In this document: positions 48,937-60,076 of the stretch, one piece after another
Layout: each line of letters opens with the position of its first letter
How positions within the stretch are numbered: the first letter of the stretch is position 1
Origin: Alviniconcha marisindica
Taxonomy: Eukaryota; Mollusca; Gastropoda; Provannidae
Length of the DNA stretch: 64,000 bases
Assembly: GCA_018857735.1 (NCBI GenBank)
Contig: JABMCL010001675.1
Span: forward strand, 596,001 to 660,000
Reading direction: 5' to 3'
The notes under the pieces: model-generated
Seen by the model: only the letters and a program-made list of their open reading frames with translations
Database searches by the model: none
What the model was told of the DNA's origin: nothing
Program-made: the position numbers and the translations under genes

Positions 48937-50240
48937 CTTGATCAGGGGATTCGTACCAAATCTATACACTATTATATTATTTTTCTATTATACTGTCTAT
49001 CTAATCTAGAAACTTTACAAACTAAAGAAAAATACCAGATTAATTCTGTGTTGATTTTGGTAATCTGGCATAATATATTATGTATATATAATGTATGCTA
49101 TCTAAACATTCTGGTTCATGCCATAAAGACATTCATAATTGTAAGCTGTTCCATCAATCAATATATTGAAAAAGAAAACATCTGTTTCGTGACAAATCTG
49201 CCACCAGTCCCCAAAAGTGTGTTAACTATGTTATCCACTGTGGTGTGTTTTCAAATCTAAGACCTTTCCCTCGACACCTTTTAAGCCTGAAAAAGAAGAA
49301 AAAGGCATAAAATATAATGATCTATAAATAATATTTCTATTATACTCCGTCTCATCATAAATTGCTTTAAAATAGTGCATAATCATGCACTCTGCATTAA
49401 AAAAATTAACTTATGTATCATTGTATGTTGGTTCTCCCCCCCCTCTCTCTCTCTCTCTCTCAAACGAGTTCACTATAAAGTATAACAAGCTGTATTGACT
49501 GACACTGAGCACTTCACAAACGCACGTCGTAAATAAATGACAGATAAATGTTACGCATGCAACCACAGCATCATTACCGTTTTTGGCTATCAATGGGTTT
49601 CCTGTTCTGTTTATTGATTATCCACGGAATACGTGTTGTTGTGAAAGCTGTGGAAATGGTAGATTTACACGAATCATAACTTGCTAGGTATGCAAATTGC
49701 AATCAATCCTGCTTGTGTTAGTAGCGTTTCTGAAAGTGCACGGTTTTGCGTAGAAAACATGAGCCTTGGCGATGGTTCAGCAACTGCACTGCAAAGTCTT
49801 CATCAAACCATTTCAAGTCGACGCTGCGTGGTTGGCAGCTTTTGTTTAATTTAGCTATTACTTAGCCAGCGTCCGAACACAGGCGCCATTGCAGCTTCCG
49901 GTGAGATGCGAATATCGATCGTGTCGCAGCATCACAAATTAGCAACATGTCCAGATCCATTCTGCCCGACAGGCTGCATAATTCACTACACTCTGAGCGT
50001 CACTACAGCGCTCAACTACCAGCATCATGGTTTTTGAGACAGATAAATGCAGAGACAAAATAAACTGTTTAGAAAGTTGTCGTCTGCTAGAAATGTAACC
50101 CAATTCGTCTGCTGCATTTCCGGCTGCATGGTTTGAAGTCGCCTCTCGGATTCACATCGATGGGTTAATTATAATTATACCTGCAGAAAGAAAAAGAAAA
50201 AGAAAAGTTGTTAGACAATCACCAACCTTCCTTGCCGCTT
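48937..50240 (-). promoter_or_regulatory. PP1 5' leader and probable promoter
   Basis: No coding exon upstream of 48936 was recognised. A strong acceptor-like CTTCTTTTTCAG on the minus strand at about 49288 suggests a spliced leader. The interval 49500-50200 has more CpG than its surroundings (GTCGACGCTGCG, TCGATCGTGTCG) and is the best promoter candidate. Confidence 0.35.
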
Positions 50241-50503
50241 TGTTTTGTGTCGTCCACACCGACTGTACACAGGGTATTGGTTCAGCCGATTTGCATCAAC
50301 GAAGTCACATGACTGTTGTCATTGGCTACCAAGGGCATCATCATCAGCATCATCACCAACATTTTCGAGCCTCCCTTTTTTTTTCTTTTCTTTTTTTTGC
50401 TTTAACAGTCTGGACCCCGTAGACTCATAGGGTACTCTACACTCACTCGACTGACAATAATTTCACAATAGTCCCTCCAGGATGCAAGTAGCATCACAAT
50501 CAG

Positions 50504-50526
50504 TATTATATATATATATATATATA

Positions 50527-50579
<53 letters not shown>

Positions 50580-50606
50580 GTGTGTGTGTGGTGTGTGTGT
50601 GTGTGT
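50504..50606. repeat. (AT)n then (GT)n compound tract
   Basis: AT repeats to 50578 followed by an interrupted GT tract. Confidence 0.95.
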
Positions 50607-50662
50607 CTGTAGTATTGACCATCATATTGAAGTTTATGTCAGTGATAGGGGTTGTGCGGCAG

Positions 50663-50665
<3 letters not shown>

Positions 50666-50706
<41 letters not shown>

Positions 50707-51020
50707 TCGAACTCGAAAACTTTATTTTACAAGGATTGTAGTTTAGGTTCAGTCAAAAGCCTGTCTAACAACTAGTCCTTGCTAAGCTACTGATGAGTAG
50801 ATATCAAATTACAGGCATTATTTATATACATACAGGCATGAATGAGTGAGTGAAACGTTATACATGAAAGCATACAACCAGCAAATAAAGCAGCAGAACA
50901 TGTGATCAGTTCATAATTATGACTAGTATCGGAAAAAAACAGAAGCAGTCAATGCTTATCTTATAAAGAACAGTAAGGAAGAGGGAGGAAAAAAAAGAAA
51001 AAGAAAAAAAAGTTCTATGG
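50666..51020 (-). mobile_element. Dispersed element with (GA)n border, family E, copy 1
   Basis: After a GA tract the plus strand reads AAAACTTTATTTTACAAGGA and ACTAGTCCTTGCTAAGCTAC, then CATACAACCAGCAAATAAAG, ending A-rich. On the minus strand this gives an AAATAAAGTTTT end followed by (TC)n, like a retroposon 3' end. It shares these blocks with 61447-61890. Confidence 0.6.
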
Positions 51021-51161
51021 GTGTATAAAATGGGCCTCAAATGACCAGTCATTGCAATGGCAATCACTCAAAAACCTCAGTCTGTCTCTCTCTCCCTAGC
51101 AGTATTATGTCACAATCCATCCTATGTAACTATCATATATATATATATATACCATCCTATG

Positions 51162-51165
<4 letters not shown>

Positions 51166-51229
<64 letters not shown>
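51166..51229. repeat. (GA)n microsatellite
   Basis: About 32 GA units. Confidence 0.95.
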
Positions 51230-51232
<3 letters not shown>

Positions 51233-51374
51233 ACCTCTTACAAACAAACAGGCATTGAGCATTGAGTGTCCCACCAGCATTTCACGTCACTGACTAGGCC
51301 ACTCCAGCTACCGTAGCGGCGGTCACTGGGGGCAAACCCTGACCATCACGGCCCTAGCCGTCATCAACACTACT

Positions 51375-51700
51375 TTACCGGTGGGGTGCGGCCAACTCTG
51401 AGGGTACCAATTTTGGAAGACATGAACAAAAAGTCTCAAGGGTGGGTGCAGCAGCCACATCCTCAGTGAGGTCACACCAATCCTTGATTGTGTTGGTGAA
51501 AAAGGAGAATTTCCTGTAGTCAGTACAGCAGGAGGGCACTGGGTATAAGGGAATGGGAATGACAGGCTCATATGCTGGTCTTTGCTTGGTGTCGATGGTT
51601 ATGAAGCCATGGTGAAACTTATAAAAGTTCATCAATCTTGCTTTCCTGCATCTGTGTTGAAGAGATGGCCAGCCAAGTGTCGTCAGCATGTCGTTGACAA
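51375..51700 (-). mobile_element. LINE 3' ORF fragment
   Basis: The minus strand reads MLTTLGWPSLQHRCRKARLM, FYKFHHGFITIDTKQRP, CCTDYRKFSFFTNTIKDWC and a DLTEDVAAAPTLETF end. This is the usual C-terminal wording of CR1/Jockey-type retroposon ORF2 proteins (LGW.SL..RR...R, KFSFF.RTI.DWN.LP). It is a remnant only. Confidence 0.75.
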
Positions 51701-51794
51701 TGATGTTCTGCAGTACCTCTGCTGTGTTCACCGTGCCACCTTTCATATGTACAGGCTCTAGGCAGTTGATCAGCTTGATGTTGTTTGGTTGCTT

Positions 51795-52055
51795 GAAGTG
51801 TTGCTTTACGTCCACAGAAACCATAGGTTTATTCGGGATGGGAGCCCAGGACGTCCACCCCGACTTTCACACAGCTCCTGAGCTGTTGTTTGGTTGCTGC
51901 TGTTGTGTTGCTTAATGTCCTCGGGTGTCAGTTGATATATGAGGGACAAGCTGAGACCAATGCGTGAGCATGGTTCAATACTGATTTACATCCACGGAAA
52001 CCGTAAGGCTCGTTAGGATGGAAAGCCCAGGATGGCCACCTCGACATTCACACGA
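51795..52055 (-). mobile_element. Older family C element, about one and a half units
   Basis: Contains TTTACGTCCACAGAAACCAT, then a second start TGTTGCTTAATGTCCTCGGG and a second TCCACGGAAACCGTAAGG, so the element appears partly doubled. It is diverged from the two young copies. It abuts a LINE fragment at 51375-51700. Confidence 0.7.
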
Positions 52056-53440
52056 TCCAGACAGAGCTTAAGTACTGATCAATGGTTTATAGGCACTGCC
52101 TTTCACTGAAGAGGAGCCAGGTTCTTCTCAATAGGCCCATGGTCCTGCTTGCTTTGTTAGTGATGTTGATGCGAGTCTCCCGGTCTCCCAGGTGGTGTCT
52201 GAGGTTAGCGTGTGTGTGTGGCAAGGAATACAGTGTTATTATGATGCATTTATATAATTTTGATACAAGCTATGATTATACATTCCTTTTTTTTCTCTTT
52301 TCTTCTTTTTATACAGGTCCATTTTGTAGTATAATCCACCAGAAATGATTTGTCTGCAAGAAAGACATTTTCCCCAAAATAAGTACAATCTGGTTCTTGA
52401 TTTTCCACCAAATGAAAATGATCAGCTTGAAAACATTTTCTAACAGCCACAGGTAGCTCATGTTATGCTTGAGCATCTTCGCACCTGTCACTGAACAGCA
52501 TTAGCAGCTGGCATACAATACAGCAGATACGTCAGGTGACTAGCTATACAATATGTCATGAAGCCACAACTGAGGTGCAATGAGGGATGCCAGTGTGCGG
52601 TTCTCTGCATGCAAAGGAGCAAAGTTCTTATATGCCAATATCAAACAGCAGCATTTTGAAATAAGCACAGTTAAGTAACCAAAACACACCCAAAAAATAA
52701 TACCTGGCTGTTGAATAATTTGACCACTTTCATTTGAAGAAAACCCAATACACAATTTTAGCTGAATATTTTTGATGTAGACAACCAATTTTTGACATTA
52801 CTGTATACATATTTTTCAGAAGACAATGTTTTCAATTCTCCTGATGCTTGGGCAGCCACGTTCTGTCTTCCAGGGTTGACCTAGTGGCTAGTGTGCCGTT
52901 TTTCTCTTTAAAGCTCAAACAGGCTGCCAATGCTTGGGGATATAGCATGTGTGTGTGTGTATGCGTGTCAGCGTGTGTGTGTACAGTGCATTGGGGATTC
53001 ACTACAACCTGTGCAAACCTATGTGTAAAACACTGACATGCTTTTTTAGTGTTGTTAAGCTGATCCAAACAAAGCAGCACCCTAATGAGTTAGTTAACTA
53101 CCAACAGCATTGTTTCCAAGCTACCTACATGTGTCTTTGCTCAGAGCACAAGCATCTGGGTGACAATGCAGTAGGTTTGAGTCTTCTGTATCACATTAGT
53201 GATTGTTGAAAACTGAAGATCAGTAGCAGATGTGTGAACAGAGGAAAAGTGCATTTTAATGCTTAGACATAGCAACCCAAAGTAATGTAAATCAAGGCTA
53301 ATAATAAAAAGTCAACACTGTTATTTTTAACGAACACTTGTTTATTTACACTCTTTTTTTTTCTTTCTTTTTTTCTTTTTTGTACAGGCTTTCTCTCACT
53401 ACTACAACTGGCTCAACAGACTCAGCTCCACCTTCAGTCA

Positions 53441-53496
53441 CTAATTGTATATCTTCTTTTTCACCCATTCCTCACGGACCTCCTCTGGCCGAACAA
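53441..53496 (-). CDS. Small membrane protein exon 4 (terminal)
   Basis: 56 nt from acceptor TGTGTTGCAG to TAG at 53443-53441, encoding VVRPEEVREEWVKKKIYN. A TTTATT on the plus strand at 53341-53346 (AATAAA on this strand) is a candidate poly(A) signal about 100 bp beyond the stop. Confidence 0.78.
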
Positions 53497-54986
53497 CTGC
53501 AACACACACATAATGGTATTATACACTGTACTTAACTGACATGTGCCTAACTGGACAAAGAACAGACAACATGCTGAAGGTATCACCACTTGTACCCCAG
53601 GTACTGGGCAATACAAAATCTGGGTCACACTGACCCACAGTCAGGCAGTCACAGGCAGGACAAGATGATTCACCAGTCACTGTTCCTTAATCCAGGGGAA
53701 CTGAACTGAAGATGCAAGTTATCCCCCAAAACAGGGAAAATGTGCAAATATTTTGATCTGCATGCTTCATCTTGTTGCTCTATCTATATTCTGACAATTC
53801 TGACAATAGAATGGGCGGCACAACTGAAGACTGCCTCACTTGGTAACAATGGGCCCATTTGGGGCTTTAACAATGCTCAAGTCAGCAGCAAATTATCTCC
53901 CCTATACTAGCGAGGTGGCGTTTGGTATATTTGGGCACTGCAATGCTCAAGCTAGCAGTCACTCATTACCAGGGGTGGTGGGGTACTGGGGGGCTCCTCA
54001 GGGCAAGCAGAGATAGCTCAGTGGTTAGAGCACTGGACTTGTGATCGAAAGGTCTCGGGTTTGAATCCTGGCAGGAGCAGCAGGAGAATTTTCTTCTCCA
54101 GGGTCAACCTTCTGTGCTGAGTCTCATTCCAGTATCTGTTCCACCCCCATGTTACTTCAGTAGCATGTAAAAGATCCAGGTCATTCCGCCAAAAGTGCAG
54201 GTGGCAGGTTACAAATACAATTAAACATGCATGCACCCTATGTATATGGCTTTGCATGAAGTGATGTCACATGATATGGTGCATAGTTGTATGGTGTACA
54301 CAGAACGTGCCAAGACAGCAGCAGTACTACATAGCACCACCATGTAACAGTCAAACAGCACTGTAAATACATCACTTCAGTGGATATTCAAAAACGTACT
54401 ATAAAAAGCTAGTCACTGATGTAGAATCACATGCAAGTGCTGTGAGTCTGCTTGCAAGTGGAGAATAGCGCTATATAAAAGTGATCAACAACAACAATCT
54501 CCCTCTCTCTCTCTATATATATATGTCTAACGTTAGACACACACACACACACAGGTTCACCCTTGAGCAATGAAGAACAGAAAAGTTTCAGACATGACAC
54601 ATCTGTTTGTTCATGACAGACTGCTGGGCATGAAATGGCAGCGCACAGTTGTGTTTATGCATTCAGACAATACATTTTCAAAGAGGACAAGAAACTGAAT
54701 GCAAACTGCTGTGTGCAGATTTAAAAAAAATTCCTTTCCTAATCCTATTGATACAGCTGTGATGTTTCCTCAGTTCAACCATCGTAGTTGAAATCAATGT
54801 TTTTCATGGACTGCAATAGTGCAAACTAGAGGTTGTTGTACTGTAGGTATTTGGGCATTTATTACAATATATTTTGTATATGTGGGGATATATTATATGC
54901 TTTGATTAGGCTAACAATTTAACCATCAAATTTAGTGAGAGGCTGTTCTAGGTATTTGGCATTTATTAAAATATTTCATGTATGTC

Positions 54987-55043
<57 letters not shown>

Positions 55044-58000
55044 GCACACACACCTGCTTTGATTAGACCAACATTTTAACCATCAAATTTTTAGTGATAT
55101 TTCAATGAAAACCAACAAAGTTGAGGCCTAATTGTGAAGATAATGTGCATTATCTTGATGCTGTTGAAATTTATCCAGGAAGATGACTGTCATGTCCCCC
55201 ATCTTTGCTGATTTGCAATTTTTGTTTATTATTCCTTGCTAAAGTTACACCAAGAAAAAGAAAAAAAGAAAAGGGGAGGGGCAGGAGTGGGTGGGGGAGG
55301 CACAAAGAAAATGAGGATATATATTTGATTATGTCTAACACTAAACAGGACATGACCTCTTTGGTGATAACGGGGCCATGGTCTTTAAAAAATGTTTTAT
55401 ATTATTATTATTATTATTACTGGTGCAACTTGCTGACACATGTTGTTAGCATAATAATTGTAAAAACAGTCTAATATCACCTGTGTGAAAAGACTTGAAA
55501 TAAAAAAGGAAGAAGGAAAAAGAATGGGGCCAGGAAATACACAAAGCAAGAGAATGGTGCCCTTAAACTTAACATTCTGCCTCAACATGTCAAACAAAAT
55601 GTCACAATGAACTAAAAAAACAAAACAAAACAAAAGCCCCACCAGCATACCTGTGTATGTAAACTTGTACTTATGATCTTTGTCCTTGTCATAGCGGGCA
55701 AAACCAACTGCTAATAGGACAGTTGCTGAAACAAACAAAGATCATCCATAAACACATCTGAACACATATATATCACTTTTTATCAGGTGTATCACAATTC
55801 ACATTCACAATACAAGAAACTGACACCAGTGTTATTGTATTTTACTACTTTTTACTGATCATAATCACAAATCAGCATTCAAGATTTTCATGTTGTAACT
55901 TGTATCAGTGTATCTGGTGCCCCCAAAGCACCAAGTGTGAAATGAAAAAAAGAAGAAGAAAGAAGCCTTTCATAAAATTATGGGGAATTTTCTTCTTCTC
56001 TGACACGTACTAGCAGCGGTAATAATTCCTCTTTCAGGATGGAAGATTTTCATATTCACTAGCCTGATGAACTGATAAAAACTCTTCTACATTTGCAAGC
56101 CTGCACTGACTCAGAATGGTAAAATTTGACAAAAAGGTTGCCAACTCACAGAAGCCAATCATTCCAAGGCAGCACATGATCTCAGGAATCTCATGCCAAC
56201 CTCTCTTTAGGAGGGAAACACCTGCAAAAAACAAGATGTTATTAGGCACCTTAGGCAACCACTGAAGTAATTTCAAGTGGACTTACAGGAACACCAGTCC
56301 TCTAAAACCCCAGGCCCAGTGCCTCCTTTTAAAACATACACCACTGGCAGGTTACTTGTCTATGGTCAGCTTAAAAGCAAATATTTGCTGTTCAATAATG
56401 ATAGCCTACTGGACACAGGTATTAGGTATGATGGCAGTTTTCAAACCTTTGCAAAGTCAATTGTTGCTCAACTTACTGGCTGTCCATTCCAGTATATTCC
56501 ACACTTCTTATGAAAACAAAGAATCTTATTTTGATCTCACTCACACACAGAATCCAAAAATGAAGCCTGAATTGCCTGGCCGGAACTTTGTTTTTTCTTC
56601 AGTGGCATTGTATTTGCCAGGTGAAGTTAACAATAACACTTGTCAGATCTTCTAGAGGAAATAACTCTCATATTTTTTATGTTGATGTACAAAGCAACAT
56701 TTGAGCTGAGGGCCACCAAACCCACATTTTCTGTCACATTAGTGAGCAGGAATAGGTCAGTGACAGCATCATGATCAAAAGGTCAGCTTTGAGTCTCAGC
56801 AGGAGAATTTGCTTCTCCAGGGACAACTTTCTATGCCAACTCTTATTTCAATATTCATTCCACCCATGTGTTGCCGCAGTAGCATGTAAAAGAGCTGAGT
56901 CATTCTGCCAAAAAGTGCAGGTGGCAGGTTACAGCTAAACACACATGTATGCACAGAATTTGCACAGAGACAGCAGCAGTTTCATGTGGTACCAGCCATG
57001 TAATAACCAAACAGTGCTGTAAGGACACCAGTTTAATGGATATATTTCAAAAACATGATACAAAACTATTAAAACTAATAAAAGGCTAAAGTCACTCATT
57101 TAGAATTATATGCAACAAGAGCACAATGAGGGCCGAGAATAATGCTACATGTACATGTATATGATAAAAAGCAGTCAATAACATTTTCTATCAATTAGTT
57201 TAGAAATGAACACAGCTTGCTTATAAATGTTGACTGTCTTGCCTGACCAGGTAATTTACAGCTTGCTTATAAATGTTGACTGCCTTGTCCAGCTTGGTGA
57301 AAAAGTGCTGGGACAACATGCCAATCACAGAAGAAAGTTTGACATTCTGAAGACTTGTAGGTCCAATGACTGATGTCAAACAGTATATTTTGAATTCCTG
57401 ACCAGTGAGTCAAAAGGGCAATTACAGATTTTCTCCAACCAATTCTATTAGTATTACTGTGTTAATGCCAGATTTACATTTAATATTGAATGAGATGATT
57501 ATTCAATACAGTTTTACTGGTGGAATCATGGACATGTGTAGTGTCATGTTTGGTTGTAGTTGTACACATTTTGGATAGGACGCTGTGCTTGCTGTACACA
57601 AGTTCTGAAGAGTGTACATAAAGAGTGCTGCAAACCCCTGTTGTCCTGTATAGGTATGCAATTTATGACTAGTTAACTGAAACTTTTTAAAGACAAGAAT
57701 ACCACTGAAGATGTTAATTCCTTCTGGTGTTGCTTAATCATTAATGTCCTCGGATGTCGGTTGACAGATTTGCAATTCATTGTGATTTGTTTCTGGAGCA
57801 CCACAAGGTCATTATTGATTGGACATATTTTTATAACTTACTATTAACAATAATATCTGTCAACATCTGATTCACATCCAAAATCCGGCACTTAAGAGTT
57901 TAAGAGTGCATGTTTACAATTTACTTCTCCTGCTGGCAGGAATTCTTGATTTTGATTTCATTTGTTGCAAGGCCTAACTTTAGGTATAAATTTATTAAAT

Positions 58001-58390
58001 ATGACTGGAGGGGAGTGTGCACACATGCGTTAGATGGTGCTTGGGGTGGTGATCAGCTGCATGAATTCATGAACAAACTAAAGTCCTCAAGTGCTTCTCT
58101 CTCTCTCTTTCTTGCTAATGCGTACACCAAATATAATATTAATAAATAATGTCAACAGTAACACTAACACTGTAACAGCTCGAATAAAAATAAAATAAAA
58201 AAAACGATTGTCAATCACAATGCCATTTTTAAAATTTAATGGATTGTGTGAGGGATAAACCCAGCTATGACCACCTACCTAACTGGGTAAACTAATATTC
58301 ACTGCAAAAATACATGCATCAAACTAGATGACGAAATAGTTAATCAACGCAAACTCCAAATTTACCCTTCGAAGCCGCTCTGGAAGCCAT
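53441..58390 (-). CDS. Small single-pass membrane protein, 75 residues (4 exons)
   Basis: Exons 58390..58366, 56221..56150, 55725..55651 and 53496..53441 join with every junction in phase 1 and consensus splice sites. The protein starts MASRAASKGVSLLKRGWHEI, has a hydrophobic segment at about residues 23-42 (MCCLGMIGFSTVLLAVGFA), then a charged patch ARYDKDKDHKYKFTYT and the tail VVRPEEVREEWVKKKIYN. A short basic N-terminus, one membrane span and a charged C-terminal tail resemble small accessory subunits of respiratory complexes (NDUFA1- or NDUFA4-like size and shape), but I cannot assign a family. Its divergent partner GFER is mitochondrial, which is weak support for the same compartment. 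Confidence 0.8.
54005..54510 (+). mobile_element. tRNA-derived SINE, family B
   Basis: Head with A box in GATAGCTCAGTGGTTAGAGC and B box GGTTTGAATCC, followed by a body containing CAGTAGCATGTAAAAGATCC and AAAGTGCAGGTGGCAGGTTA and ending near GCGCTATATAAAAGTGATC with an AAC-rich tail. Related copies are at 56740-57180 (plus) and 11700-12060 (minus). Confidence 0.82.
54990..55040. repeat. (AT)n microsatellite
   Basis: About 25 AT units in intron 3 of the small membrane-protein gene. Confidence 0.95.
55651..55725 (-). CDS. Small membrane protein exon 3
   Basis: 75 nt, acceptor TTTGTTTCAG, donor ACACAG|GTATGC, phase 1 to 1. Encodes TVLLAVGFARYDKDKDHKYK and FTYT. Confidence 0.82.
56150..56221 (-). 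CDS. Small membrane protein exon 2
   Basis: 72 nt, acceptor TTTTTTGCAG, donor TTCT|GTGAGT, phase 1 to 1. Encodes VSLLKRGWHEIPEI and the first half of the membrane segment, MCCLGMIGF. Confidence 0.82.
56740..57180 (+). mobile_element. Older family B SINE copy
   Basis: Shares the body motifs CAGTAGCATGTAAAAGAGCT and AAAGTGCAGGTGGCAGGTTA with the 54005 copy. Its tRNA-like head is decayed. It lies in intron 1 of the small membrane-protein gene. Confidence 0.7.
57727..57772 (-). mobile_element. Family C fragment
   Basis: GTTGCTTAATCATTAATGTC then CTCGGATGTCGGTTGACAG matches the start of family C, with a small internal insertion. The rest of the element is missing. Confidence 0.5.
58366..58390 (-). 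CDS. Small membrane protein exon 1
   Basis: 25 nt, ATG at 58390 then MASRAASK and the first base of Gly9; donor AAGG|GTAAAT. The ATG is 72 bp from the GFER ATG on the opposite strand. Confidence 0.78.
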
Positions 58391-58462
58391 GTCTGTGGAT
58401 GGTGCTGAAGGTCAGCGTCTGACCTTCCTGTTACACCGGATGTTTGAATAGTCACAAACAAG
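58391..58462. promoter_or_regulatory. 72-bp bidirectional promoter region with an AGGTCA inverted repeat
   Basis: This gap separates two divergent start codons. At 58407-58427 lies a perfect inverted repeat, arms GAAGGTCAG and CTGACCTTC around CGT. It contains two nuclear-receptor-type AGGTCA half-sites facing each other 5 bp apart. ACCGGATGT at about 58436-58444 resembles an ETS site. The layout is seen directly; factor binding is inferred. Confidence 0.55.
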
Positions 58463-58588
58463 ATGGCCGCGCCTATGGACCACGAGAGTGGATCCCATTC
58501 AACAGGATCCGCGAAGACATCACCGAAGCCTTGCCGCGCATGTACTGACTTCAAAACATGGATGAAAATTCAGGGGAAAACTGTGCAA
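58463..58588 (+). CDS. GFER: GFER exon 1: N-terminal CRAC shuttle segment
   Basis: 42 codons from ATG at 58463; [10 protein letters not shown] start, then [19 protein letters not shown]. Donor GTGCAA|GTACGT, phase 0. Matches the PCRACVDFKTWM block of animal ALR long forms. Confidence 0.92.
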
Positions 58589-58819
58589 GTACGTTGATTG
58601 TGTGGATTTAGTTTCCGTCAAGTTTGTGTTTCGTCTACACATCAAAAGGTCAAGAGGTGCCGATAATGATGCAAGAAAAACTTTCGATTGCAGTCACACG
58701 CATACCGTGGAACACTGTTACACTTACAGTGTTAGTGTTACGTTTGTTCTTTTGTGTCTCTTATATGGGTGATCTTGACTTTTATTAGGCGTGGACGCAG
58801 TCTCTTCACCACACACACC

Positions 58820-58871
<52 letters not shown>

Positions 58872-58882
58872 GACGCAGTCGC

Positions 58883-58948
<66 letters not shown>

Positions 58949-59567
58949 TGGACGAATGGAGGGACAGGGGAAAAAGATGACGCAGCTATGAAAAACACAC
59001 ACACAATGACCTGGGATGGGACCTACACGTCACTGACATCACCAGCACTCAGCAGGGTGAACAGGACCTTGGGTTTTGTTAGGCGCAATCTACGCACCTG
59101 TATTACTGTAGCCACAAGGCAAAGAAAACAGCCTACAAAACTCTAGTGAGACCACTCCTGGAGTACGTCAGTCCTGTATGGGACCCTACACCATCAGCTG
59201 CAGCCACTCCATTGAGACAGTCTAGAGGCGTGCATCAAAGGGGCTTAGCTTTACAAATTCAGGAGTGGTCTGCTGACTATTGTTATTGACACCAAGTACA
59301 CCCCACCGCCTGACCAATCCTTTTCCTTTGACATGCCTTTCTACAGGACCACTTTCTCTTTGATTGTGTCATTTTGTTTGACTTTATAAATATAAATTCA
59401 GTTTTATTTTACTTCAATTTATTCCATCCCCTTCATTCTCCCAGTTGCCAGTACACCCCATTGTGTCAGAGTGAAGTTAGTTTTTGTTAAGTGTTATAAC
59501 TTTATGTAATATTCTAATAACAAAGAAATTGGTCACCTACAAAGAATAACAAGGAGGTGGGAACACG

Positions 59568-59604
<37 letters not shown>

Positions 59605-59613
59605 TGCACTTTT

Positions 59614-59660
<47 letters not shown>

Positions 59661-60003
59661 TTTGTATAATAATACTTTAATAGTGAAGAATTTCCTCAAG
59701 AATGCAACACTGATTTTATTTTCCACACAGGACAAACCAAAAGAGGCATCACCACAGCATGAATGCCCCCTGGATACAGAGCAGTTGGGGCAAAGCACAT
59801 GGGGTTTTCTCCACACCATGGCTGCTTATTTTCCAGAGAAGCCCACACAGCAGCAGCAGACAGATATGTCACAGTTTATCCAGCTCTTCTCCAAATTCTA
59901 CCCATGTGACCACTGTGCCACTGATCTTAGAGAAGAGTATGACTGGTTCCTTTCTGTCTTTAGTTTCAGTCTCTGTGTGTGTTTGTGTATGCATGAGTGC
60001 ATG

Positions 60004-60076
<73 letters not shown>

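Larger units (their letters stand above)
50241..53440. other. Repeat-rich spacer between the PP1 and small membrane-protein genes
   Basis: Composed of AT (50504-50578), GT and GA (50666-50704, 51166-51229) tracts, a family E element, a LINE fragment and a family C element. No gene was seen from 52100 to 53440; the 3' UTR of the small membrane-protein gene is probably at the right end. Confidence 0.5.

Noticed and set aside
50482..51293. ORFs of Ile/Tyr and Arg/Glu dipeptides
   Set aside because: Translations of AT, GT and GA microsatellites; the same holds for the His/Thr and Cys/Val ORFs at AC/GT tracts across the window.
54007..54080. A functional tRNA gene
   Set aside because: Good A and B boxes, but the arms do not pair well and the sequence continues into a SINE body found elsewhere in the window.
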